From Stenotrophomonas nitritireducens (GTDB lineage: Bacteria > Pseudomonadota > Gammaproteobacteria > Xanthomonadales > Xanthomonadaceae), in the NCBI RefSeq assembly GCF_001431425.1, contig NZ_LDJG01000015.1:1-64000 (forward strand): DNA of 64,000 nucleotides, given 5' to 3'. The notes under the pieces are model-generated. The model was given only the letters and a program-made list of their open reading frames with translations, ran no database searches and was not told where the DNA came from. Position numbers and translations under genes: made by a program. Shown in pieces: positions 9,087-18,350 of this stretch. Numbering within the stretch: the first letter of the stretch is position 1; each line of letters opens with the position of its first letter.

Positions 9087-10379
9087 ATGACTACCCGCGT
9101 CCTCACCGGCATCACCCCTTCCGGCACTCCCCACCTCGGCAACTACGTCGGCGCCATCCGACCGGCCATCGCGGCCAGCCGCGCGCAGGAGATCGAGAGT
9201 TTCTTCTTCCTGGCCGACCTGCACAGCCTGATCAAGTCGCAGGAGCCCGAGCGCACCCAGCGTTCGACGCTGGAGATCGCCGCCAGCTGGCTGGCCTGCG
9301 GCCTGGACCCGGACAAGGTGTGGTTCTACCGGCAGAGCGACATCCCGGAAACCACCGAACTGATGTGGTTCCTGACCGTGGTGGCCGGCAAGGGCATCCT
9401 CAACCGCGCCCACGCCTACAAGGCGGCCGTGGACAAGAACCGCGAGGAGCAGCTGGACGACGATGCCGGCGTCACCGCCGGACTGTTCATGTACCCGGTG
9501 CTGATGGCCGCCGACATCCTGATCTTCAACGCCGACAAGGTGCCGGTGGGCCGCGACCAGATCCAGCACATCGAGATGGCGCGCGATTTCGCCCAGCGCT
9601 TCAACCACATCTACGGCAAGGAATATTTCACCCTGCCGGAAGTGGTGATCGACGAGCAGGTGGCGACGCTGGCCGGCCTCGACGGCCGCAAGATGAGCAA
9701 GAGCTACCACAACACCATCCCGCTGTTCGCCCCGCGCGAGGAGCTGAAGAAGCTGGTGTTCTCCATCGTCACCGACTCGCGCGCGCCCGGCGAGCCCAAG
9801 GACACCGAGGGCTCGGCGCTGTTCCAGATGTACCAGGCCTTCGCCACGGCCGAGCAGACCGCCGCGTTCGCCGCGGCGTTTGCCGCCGGCATCGGCTGGG
9901 GCGAGGCCAAGCAGCAGCTGTTCGAACGCATCGACGGCGAACTGGCGCCGCTGCGCGAGCGCTACAACGCGCTGATGGCCGAGCCGGAGAAGATCGAGGC
10001 GATCCTGCGCCGGCGCGGCCAGCAGCTGCGCGAGCAGTTCGCCATCCCGCTGCTGAAGGAACTGCGCCACGCCGTGGGCCTGCGTGACCTGTCCGCCGCC
10101 GGCGACAAGCCCAGGGCCGCGGCCGCCGCCAAGGCCGCGCTGCCGCTGTTCAAGCAGTACCGCGAGAAGGACGGCCGCTTCTACTTCAAGCTGCTCGACG
10201 GCGAGGGCGCGCTGCTGGTGCAGAGCCAGGGCTTCGATTCGCCGCGCGATGCCGGCCAGCTGATCGCCGCGCTCAAGCAGGCCGGACACGGCGATGCGCT
10301 GCAGGGCGGGCAGTACACGCTCGAAGCGGATGTCGATACGGTGCTGGCGGCCCTGCGCCAGCTGCGCGAAGCGGACTGA
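9087..10379 (+). CDS. trpS: tryptophanyl-tRNA synthetase
   Basis: Encodes 430 residues. A class I aminoacyl-tRNA synthetase that charges tRNA-Trp. The HIGH-type signature appears as PSGTPHLGNY near residue 11 and the KMSKS loop as GRKMSKS near residue 206. It is longer than the roughly 335-residue enzyme of Escherichia coli because of a C-terminal extension from about residue 330, typical of the longer TrpS subtype of this bacterial group. An in-frame start at 9006 would add a low-complexity extension overlapping the divergent promoter region, so 9087, right at the conserved TRVLTGITPSG start, was chosen. No anthranilate or trp-leader features were seen. Confidence 0.96.
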   Translation: MTTRVLTGITPSGTPHLGNYVGAIRPAIAASRAQEIESFFFLADLHSLIKSQEPERTQRSTLEIAASWLACGLDPDKVWFYRQSDIPETTELMWFLTVVAGKGILNRAHAYKAAVDKNREEQLDDDAGVTAGLFMYPVLMAADILIFNADKVPVGRDQIQHIEMARDFAQRFNHIYGKEYFTLPEVVIDEQVATLAGLDGRKMSKSYHNTIPLFAPREELKKLVFSIVTDSRAPGEPKDTEGSALFQMYQAFATAEQTAAFAAAFAAGIGWGEAKQQLFERIDGELAPLRERYNALMAEPEKIEAILRRRGQQLREQFAIPLLKELRHAVGLRDLSAAGDKPRAAAAAKAALPLFKQYREKDGRFYFKLLDGEGALLVQSQGFDSPRDAGQLIAALKQAGHGDALQGGQYTLEADVDTVLAALRQLREAD

Positions 10380-10446
10380 CGCGGCGCTTTCCCGCCGCCT
10401 GCCACGGCGCCCGCCCTGCCGGCGCGCGCCCAACACGGAGCTCACG

Positions 10447-10746
10447 ATGGCCTGGTTGTCGTTGCTGTTGTTCCTGCCCTGGTTCGGGGTGATGGCCGGG
10501 CTGTACTGGTGGTTCCCGCGCCAGCCGCGGCATCGCGCGCGCACCGTGTTCGACGCTTGCGTGCTGGCGCTGGCCCTGCTGGTCAGCGTCTGCTCCATGC
10601 ACTGGGGTTACCGCATCGGCGCGGCCGACGTCGATGCGGACACGATGTGGAAGCAGATCCTGGCGGTGCTCTACGCCTACGGCGGCTTCCTCGCGGTGAT
10701 GGTGCTGGCGCTGCTGCTGCGGCCGCGCGTGCTGCGCCGCCGGTAG
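10447..10746 (+). CDS. small membrane protein of unknown function
   Basis: Encodes 99 residues with three predicted hydrophobic helices (about residues 3-23, 35-55 and 68-92) and a basic C-terminus RPRVLRRR, suggesting an inner-membrane protein with a cytoplasmic tail. A conserved-looking W-F-P-R-Q-P loop lies between helices 1 and 2. No family assigned. It starts 67 bases after trpS on the same strand with a purine-rich GGAGCTCACG before the ATG, so cotranscription with trpS is possible. Confidence 0.75.
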   Translation: MAWLSLLLFLPWFGVMAGLYWWFPRQPRHRARTVFDACVLALALLVSVCSMHWGYRIGAADVDADTMWKQILAVLYAYGGFLAVMVLALLLRPRVLRRR

Positions 10747-10759
10747 GGCCGCCTTTTCC

Positions 10760-10840
10760 CGCAGGACCGGCTTCAGCCGTCAAAGGGCTTTTCCTGCGGA
10801 CTCCCCATCGCGGCTGAAGCCGCTCCTGCGGAGGCGCCCG
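10760..10840. repeat. REP-like inverted pair (GGCTTCAGCC type)
   Basis: Two oppositely oriented copies of a short palindromic unit, GGACCGGCTTCAGCC and GCGGCTGAAGCCGCTCC, separated by about 30 bases. The unit recurs at 16993-17014. This is the arrangement of REP/BIME elements dispersed in Pseudomonas and Xanthomonadaceae genomes. No gene lies here. Confidence 0.75.
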
Positions 10841-10914
10841 CAGACCCGACGAAAGCCGTATTGCCGCGTTCCGGTGCCGGTGACAGCATCGGGCCGGATC
10901 CCGGGAGCCATTGC

Positions 10915-11847
10915 ATGAGCGCCGAGCACGACATCCACGTCATCGACACCGCCTTCCAGCGCGACCATTTCGATGCCGCCTACCTGCTGGTGGGCAATGG
11001 CCGCGGCGCCTTCATCGACTGCGGCACCAGCCACTCGCTGCCGAACCTGCTGGCGGCGGTGGAGCGGGCCGGGTTGGGCGTGGATGCCATCGACTGGCTG
11101 ATCCTGACCCACGTGCACCTGGACCATGCCGGCGGTGCCGGTGCGCTGATGCAGCGCCTGCCCAATGCGCGGCTGCTGCTGCACCCGCGCGGGGCGCCGC
11201 ATATGATCGACCCGGCACGGCTGGTCGCCGGCGCCACCGCGGTCTACGGCGAAGCGGAAATGGCGCGCAGCTACGGGCGGATCGTGCCGGTGGCGGCCGA
11301 GCGCGTGGTGGTGGCCGAAGACGGTCACCGCCTGTCGCTGGGCGGGCGCGAGCTTTTGTGCATCGACACCCCAGGCCATGCCCGCCACCACCTGTGCGTG
11401 TGGGACGAGGCCAGCCGCGGCTGGTTCACCGGCGACACTTTCGGCCTGTCCTACCGCGAACTGGACAGCGCGCAGGGCGCCTTCATCGTTCCCACAACCT
11501 CGCCGGTGCAGTTCGAGCCGGAAGCGCTGCATGCCTCGATCGACCGGCTGATGGCGCAGGCGCCGGAAGCGATGTACCTGACCCACTATGGGCGCGTGCG
11601 CGACACCGCCCCACTGGCCGCCGACCTGCACGTGCAGATCGACGCGATGACCGCCATCGCCCGCGCCTGCGATGGCCGCGCCGACCGCCACCGCGCGCTG
11701 GTGGCGGCGCTGGGCGAGTTGTGCCTGGAGCGCGCCCGCGTGCATGGTTGCCGGCTCGACGACGCTGGCGTGCTGCGCGTGCTCGGCATGGACATCGAAC
11801 TCAACGCCCAGGGCCTGGAATGCTGGCTGGATCGCGGCCGTACGTAG
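10915..11847 (+). CDS. metallo-beta-lactamase-fold hydrolase
   Basis: Encodes 310 residues. The zinc-binding motif THVHLDHAGG (near residue 63) is the H-x-H-x-D-H signature of the superfamily; further ligands are in GHARHHLC (near residue 159), the aspartate of FTGDTFG (near 178) and the histidine of LTHYG (near 222). The layout, with about 80 helical residues at the C-terminus, fits the group of stand-alone MBL-fold proteins that includes glyoxalase-II-like and lactonase-like enzymes; the substrate cannot be assigned. GGGAG precedes the chosen ATG; an earlier in-frame ATG has none. The stop codon falls within a REP-like repeat. Confidence 0.88.
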   Translation: MSAEHDIHVIDTAFQRDHFDAAYLLVGNGRGAFIDCGTSHSLPNLLAAVERAGLGVDAIDWLILTHVHLDHAGGAGALMQRLPNARLLLHPRGAPHMIDPARLVAGATAVYGEAEMARSYGRIVPVAAERVVVAEDGHRLSLGGRELLCIDTPGHARHHLCVWDEASRGWFTGDTFGLSYRELDSAQGAFIVPTTSPVQFEPEALHASIDRLMAQAPEAMYLTHYGRVRDTAPLAADLHVQIDAMTAIARACDGRADRHRALVAALGELCLERARVHGCRLDDAGVLRVLGMDIELNAQGLECWLDRGRT

Positions 11848-11872
11848 GAGCGCACGCCAGTGCGCGACGGGG
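11846..11872. repeat. REP-like palindrome (GTAGGAGCGCAC type)
   Basis: GTAGGAGCGCACGCCAGTGC shares the GTAGGAGC head with the GGCTTCAGCC-type REP units elsewhere, and its GCGCAC/GTGCGC arms can pair. It supplies the stop codon of the upstream hydrolase gene. Confidence 0.6.
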
Positions 11873-11998
11873 CGGACAATCCCTGCACCATGGTCCGCGC
11901 CTCCATGTGCACCGGTTGAACCGGGAAGGCGTACCGCAGCAGCCAAGCTGCGCTGCTGCGGGTAAAATCACGCGCTTCTCCTGCTGTCTGGTACCGCC

Positions 11999-13660
<1,662 letters not shown>

Positions 13661-13682
13661 TGCGGCAGCACGGCGCGGCGGA

Positions 13683-15017
13683 TCAGCGCGTGCCGTCCAG
13701 CCAGTTCGGCCCCTTGTTCTGCAGGAAGAACACGTAGACCAGCAGCGACACGGCGATCACCGCGGTGACGTACAGCGCGAACGCGCCGACGTGGCCGGTG
13801 CGCAGCGCGGCCTGGTACAGCAGCGGCGCGGTGCCGCCGAACAGCGAGTTGGCCAGTGCGTAGCCGAAGCCCACGCCGAGCGCGCGCACGTGGGTGGGGA
13901 ACAGTTCGGCCTTCACCACCGCGTTGATCGAGGTATAGCCGGTGAGGATGATGAAGCCGACCGCCAGCGTCGCGAACGCGGCCAGCGCGTCGTGCTGCTG
14001 CGGCAGCCGGGTCACCAGGTATCCGCTGTAGAGCACGCCGCCGACGCCGAAGAACACCAGCAGTGCCTTGCGGCCGACCAGGTCCGAGAGCCAGCCGCCG
14101 ACCGGCTGCAGCAGCATCAGGAACACGAGCACGCCGAGGTTGATCAGGGTGCCGGTCATCGGGTCGTCGCCGGCGAAGGCGCTCTGGATCATCTTCGGCC
14201 CGTTCACCGAATACGTGTAGAAAGCGACGGTGCCGCCGGCGGTGATCAGGAAGCACAGCAGCAGCGGCCGCCACTGGTGCACGAACAGTTCGCGCATCGA
14301 GCCGGCGGTGCGGGCCCTGCCTTCGCGCGCGGCGGCGATGGAGGACGCTTCCAGCGATTCGTCCATGGAGCGGCGCAGCCAGAACACCACGATCGCCGCC
14401 ACGCCGCCCAGGGCGAAGGCGATGCGCCAGCCCCATTCGGAAATCTGCGGCCGTTCCCAGAACAGCAGCATCGCCAGCAGGGTCAGCTGCGCCAGCACGT
14501 GGCCGCCGACCAGGGTGACGTAGTGGAACGAGGACAGGAAGCCGCGGCGGCCGGGCAGGGCCGCTTCGGACATGTAGGTGGCGCTGGTGCCGTACTCGCC
14601 GCCGGTGGCGAAGCCCTGCAGCAGGCGCGCCAGCAGCAGGATCAACGCCGCCCAGATGCCGATCGTGCCGGCGGTGGGGGTGATGGCGACCACGAACGAA
14701 CAGCCGGCCATCACCGACACCGAGACGGTCAGGGCCAGGCGCCGGCCGTAGCGGTCGGCGAAACGGCCGAAGTACCACGCGCCCACTGGCCGCATCAGGA
14801 AGGTGGCGGCGAAGATCGCCCACACGTACAGCGTGGAATTCCTGTCGGCGGCGGAGAAGAAGCGCGACTCGAAATACACCGCGAACACCGAGTAGACGTA
14901 GACGTCGTACCACTCGACCAGGTTGCCGGCCGAGCCCTTGAGGGTATTGGCGATGGAGCGCCGCAGCGCGGTGCGCTCCGGTCGTGCGGCGGTGGCGGCG
15001 GCCGTGGAAGTGCGCAT
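13683..15017 (-). CDS. MFS transporter of the metabolite:H+ symporter (MHS) family
   Basis: Encodes 444 residues with about 12 membrane helices. The major-facilitator loop motif GRFADRYGRR lies between helices 2 and 3 (near residue 85), and a second copy, GWLSDLVGRK, in the C-terminal half. NLVEWYDVYVYSVFAVYF at the N-terminus is diagnostic of the MHS family, which includes KgtP (alpha-ketoglutarate), ProP and ShiA. The closest likeness by eye is the alpha-ketoglutarate permease group, but substrate assignment is inference. It is convergent with the M28 peptidase and stands alone; no metabolic neighbours narrow the substrate. Confidence 0.88.
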   Translation of the reverse strand: MRTSTAAATAARPERTALRRSIANTLKGSAGNLVEWYDVYVYSVFAVYFESRFFSAADRNSTLYVWAIFAATFLMRPVGAWYFGRFADRYGRRLALTVSVSVMAGCSFVVAITPTAGTIGIWAALILLLARLLQGFATGGEYGTSATYMSEAALPGRRGFLSSFHYVTLVGGHVLAQLTLLAMLLFWERPQISEWGWRIAFALGGVAAIVVFWLRRSMDESLEASSIAAAREGRARTAGSMRELFVHQWRPLLLCFLITAGGTVAFYTYSVNGPKMIQSAFAGDDPMTGTLINLGVLVFLMLLQPVGGWLSDLVGRKALLVFFGVGGVLYSGYLVTRLPQQHDALAAFATLAVGFIILTGYTSINAVVKAELFPTHVRALGVGFGYALANSLFGGTAPLLYQAALRTGHVGAFALYVTAVIAVSLLVYVFFLQNKGPNWLDGTR

Positions 15018-15188
15018 GCCGGGAAGGTCCTCGCGTGGAAAGCGGCTGTCCGCACCCGGCCGGGCATGGCCGGGGCTACCCCGCCGCCAGGCGCGGCCGG
15101 GGCGGATACAGCATGCCGTTTTTCGCGCTGATCGCCAGCGCCGCGGTGCCCTAGAATCCGCATTCCCCCGGATGGCGGTACCTGCCCC

Positions 15189-16088
15189 ATGTCTGCGCCC
15201 CCCACCACGTCGGCTGCTCCACGGAGCGGCCTTGTCGTTCTGGCCCTGTTCCTCGTGTACGTCGTCTGGGGTTCGACCTACCTCGGCATCCATCTGGCGC
15301 TGGAGGGCGGCATGCCGCCGCTGTCGGTGATCTCCGGCACCCGCTTCGTCATCGCCGGCGGCGTGCTCTATGCGATGCTGCGCTGGCGCGGCGTGGCCCC
15401 GCCGACGCGCGCGCAGTGGCGGACGCTGGCGGTGATGGGCCTGAGCCTGCTGTTCCTGGGCAACGGCATGGTGGTGCTGGCCGAGCGCGACGTATCCTCG
15501 GGCCTGGCCGCGGTGGCGGTGGCCTCGGTGCCGCTGTGGATGGCGCTGTTCTCCGCGTTCCGCGGGCAGCGCGTGACCGGCGGCGAATGGCTGGGCATCG
15601 CGGTCGGTTTCGCCGGCGTGCTGTGGCTCAACGCCGGCAGCAGCCTGACCGCGACGCCGGCCGGGCTGGTGTTCCTGCTGGTGGCGCCGCTGGGCTGGGC
15701 CGCCGGTTCGATCTGGTCGCGCGGGCGCGACCTGCCGTCGCCGTTCATGACCGCCGCCGGGCAGATGCTGTGCGGCGGCGCGATCCTGGTGGTGGCCGGC
15801 CTGCTGCGCGGCGAACGCATGACCGCGCCGCCGTCGCTGCAGGGCGTGCTGGCGGTGGCCTACCTGTGCGTGTTCGGCTCCATCGTCGCCTTCACCGCCT
15901 ACGTGTGGCTGCTGCACAACGTGCGCCCGGTGCTGGCCAGCAGCTATGCCTACGTCAACCCGGTGATCGCGGTGGCGCTGGGCGCGTGGATCGCGCACGA
16001 GCGCTTCAGCGCTGCCGACATCGGTGCGATGGCGGTGATCCTGGCCGGCGTCGTGGTCATCACCCTGGCCCGGATGCGCCGCGCATGA
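15189..16088 (+). CDS. yedA: EamA-family exporter YedA
   Basis: Encodes 299 residues with about ten membrane helices in two EamA repeats (roughly residues 15-145 and 160-295). The N-terminal YVVWGSTYLGIHLALEG and the ERDVSSGLAAVAVASVPLW segment are typical of YedA, an inner-membrane drug/metabolite exporter of unsettled substrate. The start follows a short leader; the stop overlaps the rarD start by four bases (ATGA), so the two transporters are translationally coupled. Confidence 0.88.
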   Translation: MSAPPTTSAAPRSGLVVLALFLVYVVWGSTYLGIHLALEGGMPPLSVISGTRFVIAGGVLYAMLRWRGVAPPTRAQWRTLAVMGLSLLFLGNGMVVLAERDVSSGLAAVAVASVPLWMALFSAFRGQRVTGGEWLGIAVGFAGVLWLNAGSSLTATPAGLVFLLVAPLGWAAGSIWSRGRDLPSPFMTAAGQMLCGGAILVVAGLLRGERMTAPPSLQGVLAVAYLCVFGSIVAFTAYVWLLHNVRPVLASSYAYVNPVIAVALGAWIAHERFSAADIGAMAVILAGVVVITLARMRRA

Positions 16089-16996
16089 CGCCCGCCCACG
16101 AACACCGCAACGGCCTGCTGGCCACCACCCTGGCCTTCGTCATCTGGGGCCTGTTCCCGCTGTACTGGCGGCTGCTGATCGAAGTGCCGTCGTTCCTGAT
16201 CATCGCCCACCGCATCATCTGGAGCGCGGTGCTGCTGATCGGCGGGCTGGGCCTCGTGCGCGGCTGGGGCTGGCTGCGCGAGGTGTGGGCGACGCCACGG
16301 CGGTTCTGGCTGCTGGGGCTGTCGAGCCTGCTGATCGGCGCCAACTGGAGCCTGTACATCTGGGCGGTGAACGCCGGCCACGTGGTCGAGACCAGCCTGG
16401 GCTATTTCATCAATCCGCTGCTGAGCGTGGTGCTGGGCGTGGCGGTGCTGCGCGAGCGGCTGGGCCGGCTGCAATGGCTGGCGGTGGCGCTGGCCGCGCT
16501 GGGCGTGGCCTGGCTGACCTGGCAGAGCGGGCGCGCGCCGTGGATCGCGATCGGGCTGTCGATCACCTTCGGCCTGTACGGACTGCTGCGCAAGCTGGTG
16601 GTGGTCGAGGCGGTGACCGGGCTCGGCGTGGAAAGCCTGTTCATGGTGGCGCCGGCGCTGGCCTATGCGCTGTGGGCCGAGAACGGCCACGGCGGCGGGT
16701 TCGTGTCCGGCTGGGGCTGGGGCAACGATGCGCTGCTGGTGCTGGCCGGCGTGGTCAGCGCGGTGCCGCTGATCGCCTTCGCCTACGGCGTGCGCCGCAT
16801 CCCGCTGTCGGTGGTCGGGCTGCTGCAGTACATCGGCCCGACGCTGCAGTTCCTGATCGGCGTGCTGATCCTGCGCGAACCGTTCGCACCCTCGCAGCTG
16901 ATCGGCTTCGGCCTGATCTGGGCCGGGCTGGTGGTGTTCGCGACCGCCGGCGTGCGCGCTGCGGCACGGGCGCGTTCGCAGGCCCAGGCACGGTAG
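16085..16996 (+). CDS. rarD: EamA-family transporter RarD
   Basis: Encodes 303 residues with ten predicted helices. The start NGLLATTLAFVIWGLFPLYW, the SSLLIGANWSLYIWAVNAGH segment and GLLQYIGPTLQFLIGVLI are hallmarks of RarD, a member of the drug/metabolite superfamily first noted for chloramphenicol sensitivity; its physiological substrate is unknown. It overlaps yedA by four bases. The TAG stop codon lies inside a REP-like palindrome shared with the convergent gene downstream. Confidence 0.93.
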   Translation: MTPAHEHRNGLLATTLAFVIWGLFPLYWRLLIEVPSFLIIAHRIIWSAVLLIGGLGLVRGWGWLREVWATPRRFWLLGLSSLLIGANWSLYIWAVNAGHVVETSLGYFINPLLSVVLGVAVLRERLGRLQWLAVALAALGVAWLTWQSGRAPWIAIGLSITFGLYGLLRKLVVVEAVTGLGVESLFMVAPALAYALWAENGHGGGFVSGWGWGNDALLVLAGVVSAVPLIAFAYGVRRIPLSVVGLLQYIGPTLQFLIGVLILREPFAPSQLIGFGLIWAGLVVFATAGVRAAARARSQAQAR

Positions 16997-17014
16997 GAAC
17001 GGCTTCAGCCGCGA
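16993..17014. repeat. REP-like palindrome carrying both flanking stop codons
   Basis: GTAGGAACGGCTTCAGCCGC is a copy of the unit also seen at 10760-10840. TAG at 16994 ends rarD on the plus strand, and TCA at 17005 is the stop of the hydrolase on the minus strand. Confidence 0.8.
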
Positions 17015-18168
17015 AACGCTTTCCCGGCCGAGTCCTTCGGGACTGGCGCCGCACCCGTGGCCGGGGATGCCGCCACGACCGTTCCGCCGGATGCGGGTGC
17101 GGCAGGTATCGGGCAGGGCGCCCCGTCGTTGCCGGCCTGCGCGAACCAGTCGTCGACCACGCCCGAGAGGCGGTCCAGCCGCAGCGGCAGGGTCAGGTGG
17201 TCCTCGCCCTGCAGCTCCAGGTAGCGCGCGCGCGGCGCGGCGGCGGCCAGGGCGCGGCCCTGCGCGACGGGGATGTGCGCATCGTCGCGGCCATGCAGCA
17301 GCAGGACGCAGGCCGGCACCTGCGCCAGCGCCTGGCCGACATCCACGCGGTCCAGGTCGATGCCGAGCCTGCGGTCGGCGGCGGCGATGGCCGCGTCCAG
17401 CCCGCTGCCGCCGTACTGCCAGCGCGCCAGCGGCAGCGCGACGTAATCGCTGATGCGTTCGGGCGGGCGCGACAGCATGTGCGGCACCATCGCGCGGATC
17501 GCCTGGCCGGCGTTGTCGAAGGATTCCATCGCCACCACGCTGCGCAGCCGCGGGCCGAGTTCGCGCGCGGCGAAGATCGCGGTGGCCGCGCCATAGGACA
17601 CGCCGAGCAGGTGCACCGGCCCGCTGATCTCGCCGCGTGCGTCGAGCGCGCGCAGCGCGGCGGCCACGTCGTCGCCTTCGCGGGTGCCGTAGCCTGAGGG
17701 CGCCTGCCCGGAGCGGCCGTGGTTGCGCAGGTCCAGGGCGATGGTGCGGTAGCCGTCCTGCGCCAGCTCCAGTGCCCAGGGCAGCAGCGAGCCGCCATCC
17801 ATCATCCAGCCATGCAGCAGGATCACCGTGCCGCGCGGCGCGGGCGGCGTGGCGTCCGCGGCCGGTGCGGTGGCGTCCAGCGAAAACTCGGGAAAGCGCC
17901 CGCCCTTGCCCAGATAGCGGTACTGCAGGCGGTAATCGCCGGGGTCGAGGGCGAGCCAGTGCAGCGCCACGCCCTCGCTGCCGGGCACCATGCCCTGGCG
18001 ATGCGGCAGGCGCGCGAGCAGGGCGTCGATGCGCGCGGTGGGCACCATCGGCGAGGTGCCGCCGGGCGCGGCCAGCCGCGCGCTGAGCGACAGCGGCGGC
18101 ATCGGCGAGGACAAAGCGAAGCCGGCCAGCATCACGCAGACGCCGGCCAGCGCCAGCGAACGCAGCAT
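17005..18168 (-). CDS. exported alpha/beta hydrolase
   Basis: Encodes 387 residues with an N-terminal signal peptide or anchor (hydrophobic core about residues 4-20). Alpha/beta-hydrolase features are clear: oxyanion motif LLHGWMMDGG near residue 116, nucleophile elbow GVSYGA near residue 190, the acid in LHGRDDAHIP, and the final histidine in GEDHLTLP near residue 335. It is likely a periplasmic esterase or lipase; the substrate is unknown. The last 40 residues are a proline/alanine-rich tail that runs into a REP-like element, which supplies the stop codon, so the true C-terminus may have been extended by repeat insertion. Confidence 0.82.
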   Translation of the reverse strand: MLRSLALAGVCVMLAGFALSSPMPPLSLSARLAAPGGTSPMVPTARIDALLARLPHRQGMVPGSEGVALHWLALDPGDYRLQYRYLGKGGRFPEFSLDATAPAADATPPAPRGTVILLHGWMMDGGSLLPWALELAQDGYRTIALDLRNHGRSGQAPSGYGTREGDDVAAALRALDARGEISGPVHLLGVSYGAATAIFAARELGPRLRSVVAMESFDNAGQAIRAMVPHMLSRPPERISDYVALPLARWQYGGSGLDAAIAAADRRLGIDLDRVDVGQALAQVPACVLLLHGRDDAHIPVAQGRALAAAAPRARYLELQGEDHLTLPLRLDRLSGVVDDWFAQAGNDGAPCPIPAAPASGGTVVAASPATGAAPVPKDSAGKAFRG

Positions 18169-18290
18169 GGCGGTGATCCGAAAGGGGGAAGAACGCCACG
18201 GTAGCGCCTGCGCCGCCGCGGCTCTACCGCGCGGGGATGACAGGAAGATGACCGTTGTGTGGTGTTCGGGTTCGGCTTCCGCCGGATGCG

Positions 18291-18322
18291 GAAAAAGCAA
18301 AGGCACCTTGCGGTGCCTTTGC
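18291..18322 (-). terminator. intrinsic terminator of the TonB-dependent receptor gene
   Basis: An 11-bp perfect stem, GCAAAGGCACC, with a 4-base loop is followed on the minus strand by TTTTT. It lies about 30 bases past the stop codon. Confidence 0.95.
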
Positions 18323-18350
18323 CGGATGGAACGCGTCGCTGACCGGACGA

